Positions 8,230 to 15,666 are shown, numbered from the stretch's first letter. The stretch: 26,708 nt of DNA from JAVWHX01 sp036639875 (GCA_036639875.1 JAVWHX010000033.1:1-26708), one strand, 5' to 3'. The notes: generated from the sequence alone by a model not told the origin. Numbers and translations: made by a program.

Positions 8230-11200
8230 TTAACGTTCTATAACTCTTGCTTTATCAATCATCAAAGATAATTTATCTTTCATATCAACTTTACCATTTA
8301 GCAAAAGTATATTTCCTTTCTTCAACATCATTCCAATACTCTTATAACGTGATGCAAACACAACTCCATCAACACTACCTGTTTCATCCATAGCGTCAAT
8401 AAAACACATCTCTTCACCTTTCTTATCAGTGATATTCTTAACTCTTTGAATTTGTACAATAACATTTACATGTTGTGATACATATTCATTTAAAGAAGCA
8501 ACATTGACATAAGCAACTTGAGACTTCTCTTTCATCATTTCAATAGGATGCATAGATAAATAAATACCTAAAACTGCTTTCTCTTTTTCAAGCTTTTCAT
8601 CCTGAAAATCTTTATAAATTGTAAGAACTGGTTTTTCATCAATTCCTAAACTATTCTTTAAACTCCCATAATCTTGAATACTATCTAAATTATGCTTAAT
8701 TGTATTTCTAGACATTCCAAATTCATCAAACGCTCCTGCATCAATCAAAGATTCAACCATCTTCTTAGATAACTTCGATTCATCCATACGCATCATAAAA
8801 TCAAAAACATCTTCAAACAATCCTTTTTCTCTTTCTTCTATAATCGCTTTATAACCTGCATATCCAACATTCTTAATTGCCAATAAAGAATAACGAATAT
8901 GTCCATCTTCAACCATAAAACGAGCATGTGAGTAATTCACAGAAGGTGGTAGTATCTCAACATGATAAGTCTTACTTTCTTGAATACAATGAAGTTTCGT
9001 TGTATCACTTGACATTTCATTTGATAAAATAGAAGCAAAGAAATAGAGCGGATAATTGGCTTTTAAATAAGCCAATTGATAAGCAACATAACCATAAGCT
9101 ACACTATGAGATTTATTAAATCCATAATTTGCAAACTTCTCAATCAAATCAAATAACTCCATAGCATTATCTTCAGTATGCCCATTTTGAAGACAACCAT
9201 CAATAAATTCTTTCTTTATAGAATTCATTAAAGCTCCTTCTTTTTTAGAAGTGGCTTTTCTTAATATATCTGCTTTACCAAGTGAGAATCCAGCAATCAA
9301 CTGAGCAATCTGCATAATCTGTTCTTGATAAACCATAACACCATATGTAGGCTTTAATACTTTTTCTAGTTCAGGTAAAAGATAAGCCACTTTCTCTTCC
9401 TTTGCTCTTCTTTTCAAATAGACTGGAATATTTTCCATAGAAGCAGGTCTAAATAAAGCAATAGCTGCAACGATATCATCAAAACAATAAGGTTTCATCT
9501 TTCTTAGCAAACTTCTCATCCCTTGAGACTCTAATTGAAAAACTCCAAAAGTATCAGTTCTAGAAATCAAATCATATGTTTTTTTATCATCCAAAGGAAT
9601 TGCATTTATAACAACACTCTCACCAGTATCTCTTTCAATATCTTTACATATATAGTCAATCATTGTTAAATTCTTCAACCCTAAAAAATCCATCTTTAAC
9701 AATCCAACCTTCTCAATATAATCTTTAGAATATTGAGACATTAATGTTGAAGTTGGTCCCATAATAAGTGGTATCACTTCACGTAATGGTTGCTTTGATA
9801 GAATAACTCCCGCAGCATGAGTAGAAATATTACGTGGTAAATGTTCAATAACACTCAATGCTGGTAGAATTTTCTTAAACAAAGGATCTTGATTAACGAT
9901 TCCTTGGAATTGTGCAGATGTTTGATACATCTGAGTAATTGTTTTTTTATTCTTAGGATTTGTAGGTACCATTTTAGCAATGATTTCTAAACGTGCCAAA
10001 GGAATCCCCATGACTTTTCCCATATCTTTAATAGCTACACGAGGACCATAAGTATTAAATGTAACAACTTGTGCTGCATGATCTTTCCCATATCTTTCAA
10101 CAACATAACGAATCACTTCATCACGACGATCATCTTGAAAATCAATATCAATATCAGGCATAGAAACACGTTCAGGATTTAAAAAACGTTCAAACAGTAA
10201 ATCATATTCTATTGGATCTACATTTGTAATTCCTAAAACATAAGCCACTAAGCTTCCAGCTGCGCTTCCTCTACCAGGACCTACTTGTATTTTATTTACC
10301 TTTGCAAATCGAACATAATCAAAAACAATTAAAAAGTAATCATCAAAACCCATTTGATGAATAACAGTTAATTCATATTTTAATCTTTCTATGTATTGAG
10401 ATGGGATTATTTTATCTGTAAATCTTTTCTTTAATCCCATTTGACATAAACTTTTTAAGTAATCACTTGCTTCTCCATTATGAGGTACAGGATAAGCAGG
10501 TAAATGTTTATCTTTTAAAGGAATTGTTGCTTTACAACTCTTTAAGACTTCCATTGTTTCTTCAATAATCTCTGAAGAAAATAACACTCTCATTTCTGCT
10601 TCATCTTTTAAATATTTTTCATCTGTTAAAGGCGTATATTTATGATCTAATGTTAGTGATTGAAAAGAAGCTTGCATTAAATCAACTGCTAAAGCATCAG
10701 ATTTCTTTAAATAACAGACTTCATTAGAACAAATCATTTTGACTTTTGCATAACGAGCTAAAGACATTAATCTTTCATTTAAGGTTTGTTGATATTTAAT
10801 ATGATGATTTTGTAACATTAAATAATAATGAGCATCAAAGATTTCTTTAAACATCTTCATATATCTGACTGCTTCATCTTCCATTTCTTTAGCAACCAGT
10901 CTTTCAACAATTCCATTTTGACATCCAGAAATAACATAAATATGTCCTCTATATAAAGATAAAGCTTTTAAATCAAGACACTTATCATCATTTAAATTAA
11001 TATCACAACTTATCTTAACCAAATCAAAATAACCAACATCATCTTTTGCAAGCAATATAAAAGGATAAATTTCTCCTTCAATCATAACACTTGCTTCCAT
11101 CCCAAAAATAGGCTTAATTCCATACTTTAGACATTCCTCACTAAACTCCAAAGCCCCAAACATATTATTCTTATCTGTTAAAGCCAAGGCATCAATATGT

Positions 11201-11289
11201 AAAGCAGATGCAGCTTGAATTAAGTCTTTAATCAAGATAGTACTATTTTGAAAACTATATGCACTATATACCTGTAAGTGTCCAAACAT
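8230..11289 (-). CDS. dnaE: DNA polymerase III alpha subunit, DnaE type
   Basis: A C-family replicative polymerase. In Firmicutes DnaE extends primers before PolC takes over; PolC is not in this window. The 1019-aa protein has an N-terminal PHP domain, the palm element GPGRGSAAGSLVAYVLG at 338-354, the catalytic MPDIDIDF (D379, D381), KMDFLGLKNLTMI with the third aspartate, and a C-terminal OB-fold (about 930-1000). It is shorter than Bacillus DnaE (about 1115 aa). The PHP metal ligands look lost: HLQVY replaces the HxxxH-type HLxVH, and LTDKNN replaces LTDxH, so no PHP-based proofreading is expected. The start has AAGGAGG seven bases upstream. It is first in the replication/repair operon. 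Confidence 0.95.
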   Translation of the reverse strand: MFGHLQVYSAYSFQNSTILIKDLIQAASALHIDALALTDKNNMFGALEFSEECLKYGIKPIFGMEASVMIEGEIYPFILLAKDDVGYFDLVKISCDINLNDDKCLDLKALSLYRGHIYVISGCQNGIVERLVAKEMEDEAVRYMKMFKEIFDAHYYLMLQNHHIKYQQTLNERLMSLARYAKVKMICSNEVCYLKKSDALAVDLMQASFQSLTLDHKYTPLTDEKYLKDEAEMRVLFSSEIIEETMEVLKSCKATIPLKDKHLPAYPVPHNGEASDYLKSLCQMGLKKRFTDKIIPSQYIERLKYELTVIHQMGFDDYFLIVFDYVRFAKVNKIQVGPGRGSAAGSLVAYVLGITNVDPIEYDLLFERFLNPERVSMPDIDIDFQDDRRDEVIRYVVERYGKDHAAQVVTFNTYGPRVAIKDMGKVMGIPLARLEIIAKMVPTNPKNKKTITQMYQTSAQFQGIVNQDPLFKKILPALSVIEHLPRNISTHAAGVILSKQPLREVIPLIMGPTSTLMSQYSKDYIEKVGLLKMDFLGLKNLTMIDYICKDIERDTGESVVINAIPLDDKKTYDLISRTDTFGVFQLESQGMRSLLRKMKPYCFDDIVAAIALFRPASMENIPVYLKRRAKEEKVAYLLPELEKVLKPTYGVMVYQEQIMQIAQLIAGFSLGKADILRKATSKKEGALMNSIKKEFIDGCLQNGHTEDNAMELFDLIEKFANYGFNKSHSVAYGYVAYQLAYLKANYPLYFFASILSNEMSSDTTKLHCIQESKTYHVEILPPSVNYSHARFMVEDGHIRYSLLAIKNVGYAGYKAIIEEREKGLFEDVFDFMMRMDESKLSKKMVESLIDAGAFDEFGMSRNTIKHNLDSIQDYGSLKNSLGIDEKPVLTIYKDFQDEKLEKEKAVLGIYLSMHPIEMMKEKSQVAYVNVASLNEYVSQHVNVIVQIQRVKNITDKKGEEMCFIDAMDETGSVDGVVFASRYKSIGMMLKKGNILLLNGKVDMKDKLSLMIDKARVIER

Positions 11290-11311
11290 ATGATCGCCTC
11301 CTTATTTTCAT

Positions 11312-11320
11312 ATTATAACA
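11312..11320 (-). promoter_or_regulatory. Extended -10 promoter for the dnaE-polA-mutM operon
   Basis: The minus strand reads TGTTATAAT, a perfect TATAAT with the TGn extension, 22 bp before the dnaE start; no good -35 box lies 16-18 bp upstream. Start of transcription would fall just before the AAGGAGG ribosome site, giving a very short leader. The 150-bp gap to the next gene also holds two more TATAAT copies in ATTTATAATA repeats and an all-AT inverted repeat at 11410-11428. I see no gene in it. Confidence 0.55.
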
Positions 11321-11439
11321 AAATTCCCCTTCATAAGATACCTAGAAACACATTAATTTATTATAAATTAAGTATACCTTTTCTCTATTATAAATTCATA
11401 GTTTTTGTTTATTTATTAAAAATAAATATAAAGATATCT

Positions 11440-11748
11440 CTATAAAATACAATGAAACGAAAAGAGTATTAGCATAATCGCAATATACAAACAGAACACA
11501 ACATAAAAGATTTGTAATAAATATATAGCATTAATACTCAATATCCATAATCTAAAAAAATATAATCCAACTAAATAAAAATGATATTGAACTTGAATAA
11601 CTTTAAACCATCTTTGATTAAGAATAATCACAACACTCAAAGCAACTGCAAATAAATGAAAAGGTATCACCCATTTATAGCATAACAATTGTAGAATCAA
11701 ACATATTCCACATAAGAACTGCATTTTCTTAATTCTCTGTATCATCAT
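11440..11748 (-). CDS. Small hydrophobic membrane protein, function unknown
   Basis: A 102-aa protein I do not recognise. It starts MMIQRIKKMQ, a short positive N-terminus, and the rest is almost entirely hydrophobic and aromatic. Roughly three or four membrane segments are likely: about 13-25, 30-44, 55-70 and 75-98. I chose the ATG at 11748 because AGGTGA lies six bases upstream; a GTG three codons earlier has no spacing for it. A terminator closes the upstream TSCPD gene, so this gene is at least partly separate, but no convincing promoter is seen. There is no clear terminator before dnaE. Composition alone does not show a function. Confidence 0.55.
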   Translation of the reverse strand: MMIQRIKKMQFLCGICLILQLLCYKWVIPFHLFAVALSVVIILNQRWFKVIQVQYHFYLVGLYFFRLWILSINAIYLLQIFYVVFCLYIAIMLILFSFHCIL

Positions 11749-11805
11749 AAAAATCACCTACTCTATTCTATGAAACAATAGCTCTAGACATTCTACAAAA
11801 CAAAC

Positions 11806-11829
11806 AAAAAAGCGAGCATTTCTACTCGC
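11806..11829 (-). terminator. Terminator after the apbE-TSCPD pair
   Basis: A GCGAG/CTCGC stem (11812-11816 with 11825-11829, 8-nt loop) is followed on the minus strand by six U residues. The stem overlaps the stop codon of the TSCPD gene. It has the form of an intrinsic terminator. Confidence 0.8.
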
Positions 11830-12058
11830 ATTCCTTTAACGCTTTAGCCAATTGATCAGGACATGATGTCTTTTTCATTCCACAACAAATCCCTTCAATA
11901 CGTGCAATCGCTTCTTCTTTATCCATACCTTCAATTAATTTTGCAACTCCTTGAGAATTTCCATGACATCCACCAGTAAACTGAACCCCAGTTACTTTCC
12001 CTTCAATCACTTCAAAATCAATATATGTTGAACATACTCCTTTTGTTTTATAACGCAT
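11822..12058 (-). CDS. TSCPD domain protein (TIGR03905-like), six cysteines
   Basis: A 78-aa protein carrying the KKTSCPDQLAKAL segment that names the TSCPD domain, a small domain also found at the C-terminus of some B12-dependent ribonucleotide reductases. Stand-alone copies like this one (TIGR03905 family) have no settled function. Cysteines are C9, C31, C58, C59, C66 and C77, with GGCHGN around C31 and GICCGM around C58-C59; a metal or Fe-S site is plausible but unproven. The ATG shares one base with the apbE stop (TAATG), so the two are translationally coupled. The gene ends in a terminator. The coupling to an ApbE flavin transferase is the only functional hint. Confidence 0.82.
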   Translation of the reverse strand: MRYKTKGVCSTYIDFEVIEGKVTGVQFTGGCHGNSQGVAKLIEGMDKEEAIARIEGICCGMKKTSCPDQLAKALKECE

Positions 12059-13191
12059 TATTTTAACCTCTCCTTATCAATAATATAAAAATCTTTACCA
12101 TCTTCTAATCCTGAAGAATGACGAATCTTTCCATCTTCTAACAACCAAATAGCTTCAACACCTTCTAATGAATTCACAAACTTTAATCCTTCTTCATATG
12201 TCATTAAAAAAACTGCTGAACTTAGAAAATCAGCCATTCCACTATCTTCAGTAATAATACTCACACTTCTAAAATGAACAGCAGGGAACAATGTATCAGG
12301 ATCAATCAAATGATGATATCTCACACCATTTACATCTTTATAAAATCTTTGATAATCTCCACTCGTAACAACAGATTCACCTTGCACAACCAAAATAGCC
12401 TCATTTTCAGAATTTTCATCATCATCTGAATGAGAAAAATTACCATCCTTAGGTGATTCTATCCCTACACAATACTTTTCTTTACATTCATCTAAATAAG
12501 TTGATTTTTCTTTTGCTATTTTTCGCTTTCCATGACTTGCAACATTTCCTCCACCACTTAAAAGAAAATTATCTACACCCATTTCAATTAGATCTTGTTT
12601 AATCAGTTCAATAGCATAACCTTTAGCTGTTGCACCAACATCTATTGAGACATTTTTATCATCAATATATACTGTTTTAGCTTTCTTATCAACCTTAATA
12701 CTATCAATATTTGTATGTTGATTTGCTTTTTCTAATTCCGATTGTGTTGGAACCTTTCCAACAGCGCCATCATTTTCAGCTTTTTCACGGTAGTCATGCC
12801 AAATTGCAATAACACTTCCAAAAGCAATATTTACTTTATTAGATATTTCCTTATTTCTTAGAATACAAAATTCTAATAAATCAATAATTGGTTGTTCAAC
12901 CTCAACTGCTTCTTTACCAGCTTTCTCATTAATTGTATAAATATTATTAAAATCATCATAAGAATTATATTTATCAAACAAATGATCATAATAATTCAAA
13001 TCTTTCTCAATCAATTCACACTGCTTATTAAAATCCTCTTCACTCTTTGAATATGTAATATACTGCGTAATTGTGTCAAAAGGACCTGTAAAAGTTTTGG
13101 ACTTATATTCATATTCAGCTTTCTTTTGACAACTACTCAATACAAATAATAAACCCACTAATAAAACACATACTATTTTTTTCAATTTCAT
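12058..13191 (-). CDS. apbE: FAD:protein FMN transferase, lipoprotein (ApbE)
   Basis: ApbE transfers FMN from FAD onto a Thr or Ser of target proteins outside the cytoplasm. The 377-aa protein starts with a lipoprotein signal: KLKK, a hydrophobic run, then LSSC with the lipid cysteine at C21. Family motifs are in order: GPFDTITQY, DVGATAKGYA at 184-193, SGGGN at 212-216, SGDYQRF at 277-283, HHLIDP at 293-298 and a metal-binding ADFLSSAVF at 320-328. An acidic insertion (about 253-263) is notable. I use the ATG at 13191; a GTG one codon earlier is also possible. No Shine-Dalgarno is visible. The likely target lipoprotein is encoded just upstream, and the TSCPD gene follows with a one-base overlap. 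Confidence 0.93.
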   Translation of the reverse strand: MKLKKIVCVLLVGLLFVLSSCQKKAEYEYKSKTFTGPFDTITQYITYSKSEEDFNKQCELIEKDLNYYDHLFDKYNSYDDFNNIYTINEKAGKEAVEVEQPIIDLLEFCILRNKEISNKVNIAFGSVIAIWHDYREKAENDGAVGKVPTQSELEKANQHTNIDSIKVDKKAKTVYIDDKNVSIDVGATAKGYAIELIKQDLIEMGVDNFLLSGGGNVASHGKRKIAKEKSTYLDECKEKYCVGIESPKDGNFSHSDDDENSENEAILVVQGESVVTSGDYQRFYKDVNGVRYHHLIDPDTLFPAVHFRSVSIITEDSGMADFLSSAVFLMTYEEGLKFVNSLEGVEAIWLLEDGKIRHSSGLEDGKDFYIIDKERLK

Positions 13192-13202
13192 CACCAGTTT
13201 GT

Positions 13203-13208
13203 ATTATA
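13203..13208 (-). promoter_or_regulatory. Candidate -10 box directly before apbE
   Basis: A perfect TATAAT on the minus strand ends 11 bp before the apbE ATG. No -35 close to TTGACA is present at 16-18 bp, where the bases belong to the U-tract of the upstream terminator. If used, transcription would start within a few bases of the GTG/ATG. Confidence 0.4.
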
Positions 13209-13221
13209 TCAATAAACAAAT

Positions 13222-13251
13222 AAAAAAACCATGAATTTCTTCATGGTTTTT
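13222..13251 (-). terminator. Terminator between the flavin lipoprotein gene and apbE
   Basis: An ACCATGAA/TTCATGGT stem (13228-13235 with 13240-13247) has a 4-nt loop, extended by A-T pairs to about 12 bp and followed by a T run on the minus strand. The arrangement is symmetric and could work on either strand. It lies 5 bp after the lipoprotein stop and should limit read-through into apbE. Confidence 0.85.
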
Positions 13252-13255
13252 AAGT

Positions 13256-14188
13256 TTATTTCATTGCAGCAGCTAAAGCAACTTTGAATGAACCAATGTC
13301 CATTGTACATCCTGCTCTTAAATCTTCATCAGCAGGTACACTTGGATGACTTCCATCATCAGAAGCTTTTGTTTTGATTCCTTCGATATCAGCAGCAGTT
13401 TTACCTTTGATAAATTCTTCTAAAGCATTAGCTTGTTCATACCATTCTTTAGAGATTTTAGAAGCTTTTTTCATTCCATAGTCATCTTTTAATTCTGATT
13501 TAGTTTTTTGATTTTCTTCACTAATTTGAGCTACTTCAATTTCAGAAGCAACAACTTTACCAGCAGCATCTTTAGCAACTAAAGCAATAGTAGTATTTAA
13601 TTTCTTACCTTTAGCATCAGGTGCCATTTCGATACCTAAACCGATTGAATCAGCAGCAGCATCTTTAGCATTAGCAATTGCTTTTGCAAGTACTTCTTTG
13701 AATGCTCCAATGTCCATTGTACATCCTGCTCTTAAATCTTCATCAGCAGGTACACTTGGATGACTTCCATCATCAGAAGCTTTTGTTTTGATTCCTTCGA
13801 TGTCAGCAGCAGTTTTACCAATCACATATTTTTCTAATGCTTCAGCTTGTTCGAACCATTCTTTAGAGATCTTAGAAGCTTTTTTCATTCCATAATCTCC
13901 TTGTAATGCTTTCTTAGTTTTTGTTACAGCTTTTTCATCAGTAGGTGTAGATTGAGCAACGTCAAGTTTACAATATTGAACTTTTCCATCTTTGTCTAAT
14001 CCAACAGCAGCAATTGTTGAATTGACTTGTCCTTTTTCTTTACTCCAAGTACTCACAACTCCTAAGCCAGCTTTTGCGAACTTAGCTCCAGTTGCAGCTC
14101 CTCCAGCAGTATCATCTTTCTTTCCACATCCAACTAACGCAGTCGCAACTAACGCAGATGCAGCTAAAACTTTCATAAATTTGTTCAT
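13256..14188 (-). CDS. Two-domain lipoprotein, candidate ApbE flavinylation target
   Basis: A 310-aa surface lipoprotein. Residues 1-21 form a signal with lipobox ALVGC (lipid Cys21), followed by a Gly/Ala linker. Two tandem domains (about 39-175 and 180-310) repeat with a 138-residue period. Each has GLG, a KDxxGK strand, YGMKKASKISKEW, GKTAADIEGIKTKASDDGSH and ends DEDLRAGCTMDIG. The AGCT at 154-157 and 292-295 sits where FMN-binding domains carry SGAT, with T157 and T295 as possible FMN acceptors. Related two-domain lipoproteins occur in gut Firmicutes, and Listeria PplA is a two-site FMN lipoprotein of similar plan. The flanking apbE supports the reading, but flavinylation is inference. 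A strong promoter and AAGGAG site suggest high expression. Confidence 0.8.
   Translation of the reverse strand: MNKFMKVLAASALVATALVGCGKKDDTAGGAATGAKFAKAGLGVVSTWSKEKGQVNSTIAAVGLDKDGKVQYCKLDVAQSTPTDEKAVTKTKKALQGDYGMKKASKISKEWFEQAEALEKYVIGKTAADIEGIKTKASDDGSHPSVPADEDLRAGCTMDIGAFKEVLAKAIANAKDAAADSIGLGIEMAPDAKGKKLNTTIALVAKDAAGKVVASEIEVAQISEENQKTKSELKDDYGMKKASKISKEWYEQANALEEFIKGKTAADIEGIKTKASDDGSHPSVPADEDLRAGCTMDIGSFKVALAAAMK
13293..13405 (-). repeat. Near-identical internal repeat, copy encoding domain 2
   Basis: This 113-bp block matches 13707-13819 at 112 of 113 positions (A at 13388 against G at 13802). The offset of 414 bp equals 138 codons. It encodes the conserved C-terminal part of the second domain, including AGCT. 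Confidence 0.95.
13707..13819 (-). repeat. Near-identical internal repeat, copy encoding domain 1
   Basis: Partner of 13293-13405 with one mismatch. A second nearly identical block (about 13441-13482 and 13855-13896) is separated from it by about 35 bp of clearly diverged sequence, so identity is patchy along the duplication. Confidence 0.95.
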
Positions 14189-14227
14189 AAATTTCTCCTT
14201 CCCAGTTTATTCATTTGAACTACATAT

Positions 14228-14256
14228 ATTATATATTGAAAGCGGTTTTATAGCAA
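14228..14256 (-). promoter_or_regulatory. Promoter of the two-domain lipoprotein gene
   Basis: TTGCTA (14251-14256) and a perfect TATAAT (14228-14233) are separated by exactly 17 bp on the minus strand, 40 bp before the start codon. This is a good housekeeping sigma-A promoter, and the AAGGAG site follows. Confidence 0.75.
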
Positions 14257-14258
14257 GA

Positions 14259-14305
14259 CATTTTAACATAAAAAGCCCATATTGCTAGTCATTTTCACAT
14301 AAAAA
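14259..14305 (-). repeat. Pair of 16-bp direct repeats upstream of the lipoprotein promoter
   Basis: CATTTTAACATAAAAA (14259-14274) and CATTTTCACATAAAAA (14290-14305) differ at one base and are spaced 31 bp apart, about three helical turns. They begin just upstream of the -35 box. A 12-bp perfect palindrome, TTTCATATGAAA, follows at 14311-14322. The arrangement resembles tandem regulator sites; no regulator is identified. The rest of this 190-bp gap holds the promoter and the terminator of the MFS gene. Confidence 0.5.
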
Positions 14306-14355
14306 TATACTTTCATATGAAATTTTTCATGTGTTTATGAGGTTTTTTTAAACTC

Positions 14356-14387
14356 AAAAAAAAGAAGAAATCTTTGTTTTACAAAGA
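14356..14387 (-). terminator. Terminator after the MFS transporter gene
   Basis: A TCTTTG/CAAAGA stem (14371-14376 with 14382-14387, 5-nt loop) overlaps the stop codon and is followed on the minus strand by a short mixed stretch and eight U residues. The stem is weak, so termination may be partial. Confidence 0.6.
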
Positions 14388-15599
14388 CTCCTTCACTCTA
14401 TTATCCACATCTTCAATACTCGTAAATGCAAGTATTGTTCCTAAAACAGAAACAATTGCACCTATCAAAAGAACTGTTGTTACACCTAAAGAATCTAACA
14501 AAACACCACCTGCTAAACTAGCAAAAACGCTACTCAATGTCATTGCTCCTGTCATTAATGCTTGACCTTTAACCAAGTCATGTTCATCTACCAACTCACC
14601 AATATAATAAACAGTCGCTGGAATAAAAATTGCATATGCAAACATTTGTAAAACTTGAGCCATATAAATCATCATCATATTCATCGCAAAATATGTAAGA
14701 ATATGTTTAGCACTAAAGAAAACTGCCGAAATCATCAACATTTTCTTGCATCCAATTTTTGATTGGAACTTAGAGAATAATGCCATTGTTGGTAATTCTA
14801 ACATTGCAGCTAAGAATATAGCATTTCCCATATCAGATGGATTACCACCAATTTGTTTAATAACTTGAATAAAGAAGTTATTAATTAATGAATGATCAAA
14901 GAATAATAAAACAGTCGCAGCTAATAAAACCATGAACTTTTTATATTTCTTAAAAAATTCAATCATAGAAACTTTTTCTTGAACTGGCTTTTCTTCTTTT
15001 ATCGTTTCTGGTTTGTTTTCTACTTTCTTATCACTTGGTAAAAAGAATGTATAAACAAATCCTAATAAACATAAAGATAAACCTACATAAAAGAACGGTA
15101 AAACTTCTGGACTATATTGATTCACAATATTTCCTAGTAACAAAGAAATCACTGCATAAGCTACGGAACCAAGTCCTCTTGCTAAACCAAAATTAATATG
15201 AATACCTTGTTTTTCAAACGCAAACGTTAATGAATTAATAAATGGTTGAATCACCAACATTAATGTAAAGACAACAATAACCAATCCAATCATTAACGCT
15301 GAAGTTCCTCCAATAAAAACCAATAATAATGATAAAACAATGATAGCTACTAGAATAATTGAAATAAGCATTCTTAATGATAGCTTTGTTGTCTTATCCA
15401 TATATGCAGCAAGCGCAGGTTGACCTACCACTGCTAAGATATTAGATACGGATAAAACAATCCCTATAATCGCATTACTAAATCCTTTATCTAATAAGAA
15501 TACTGACGCATATCCAATCATTGAACAACATATCATCCAATAGAATCCATGAATACATGCATAACGTATATCTAATGATTTATTTTTTATATTTTCCAT
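14379..15599 (-). CDS. MFS transporter, LacY/MFS_1-like branch
   Basis: A 406-aa polytopic membrane protein with about twelve hydrophobic segments and a central hydrophilic loop (about 195-215, rich in Lys and Glu), the normal two-times-six layout. GLARGLGSVAYAV near residue 140 resembles the RxxGSxG signature of the oligosaccharide/nucleoside symporter and phenylpropionate transporter branch (PF12832-like). The substrate cannot be told. It has its own promoter, an AGGAGG site seven bases before the ATG, and its own terminator, so it is likely monocistronic. It sits next to the flavin lipoprotein gene but is not obviously part of that unit. Confidence 0.85.
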   Translation of the reverse strand: MENIKNKSLDIRYACIHGFYWMICCSMIGYASVFLLDKGFSNAIIGIVLSVSNILAVVGQPALAAYMDKTTKLSLRMLISIILVAIIVLSLLLVFIGGTSALMIGLVIVVFTLMLVIQPFINSLTFAFEKQGIHINFGLARGLGSVAYAVISLLLGNIVNQYSPEVLPFFYVGLSLCLLGFVYTFFLPSDKKVENKPETIKEEKPVQEKVSMIEFFKKYKKFMVLLAATVLLFFDHSLINNFFIQVIKQIGGNPSDMGNAIFLAAMLELPTMALFSKFQSKIGCKKMLMISAVFFSAKHILTYFAMNMMMIYMAQVLQMFAYAIFIPATVYYIGELVDEHDLVKGQALMTGAMTLSSVFASLAGGVLLDSLGVTTVLLIGAIVSVLGTILAFTSIEDVDNRVKESL

Positions 15600-15630
15600 G
15601 ACACTTCCTCCTATGCTTAATATTACACTA

Positions 15631-15660
15631 ATTACAATAATAAATCTTCAATCTTTTCAA
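15631..15660 (-). promoter_or_regulatory. Promoter of the MFS transporter gene
   Basis: TTGAAA (15655-15660) and TGTAAT (15631-15636) are each five of six matches to consensus, with an 18-bp spacer on the minus strand, 31 bp before the start codon. Confidence 0.6.
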
Positions 15661-15666
15661 ATTTTG

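Noticed and set aside
9700..11289. DnaE length and PHP changes as a sign of a pseudogene or frameshift
   Set aside because: The reading frame is intact, catalytic aspartates and palm motifs are present, and it leads a well-formed operon. The changes look like lineage divergence.
11410..11428. TATTTATT/AATAAATA inverted repeat after the small membrane protein gene
   Set aside because: It is an all-AT stem with no U-tract on the minus strand. It is too weak for an intrinsic terminator.
13992..14288. Open frame on the plus strand across the lipoprotein N-terminus
   Set aside because: It is the antisense of the signal peptide and Ala-rich coding sequence, has no ribosome site and no recognisable domain, and runs through the real promoter.
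14379..15599. MFS transporter as a flavin exporter of the redox module
   Set aside because: It has its own promoter and terminator, and its motifs point to the LacY/MFS_1-like branch. Adjacency alone is not enough.
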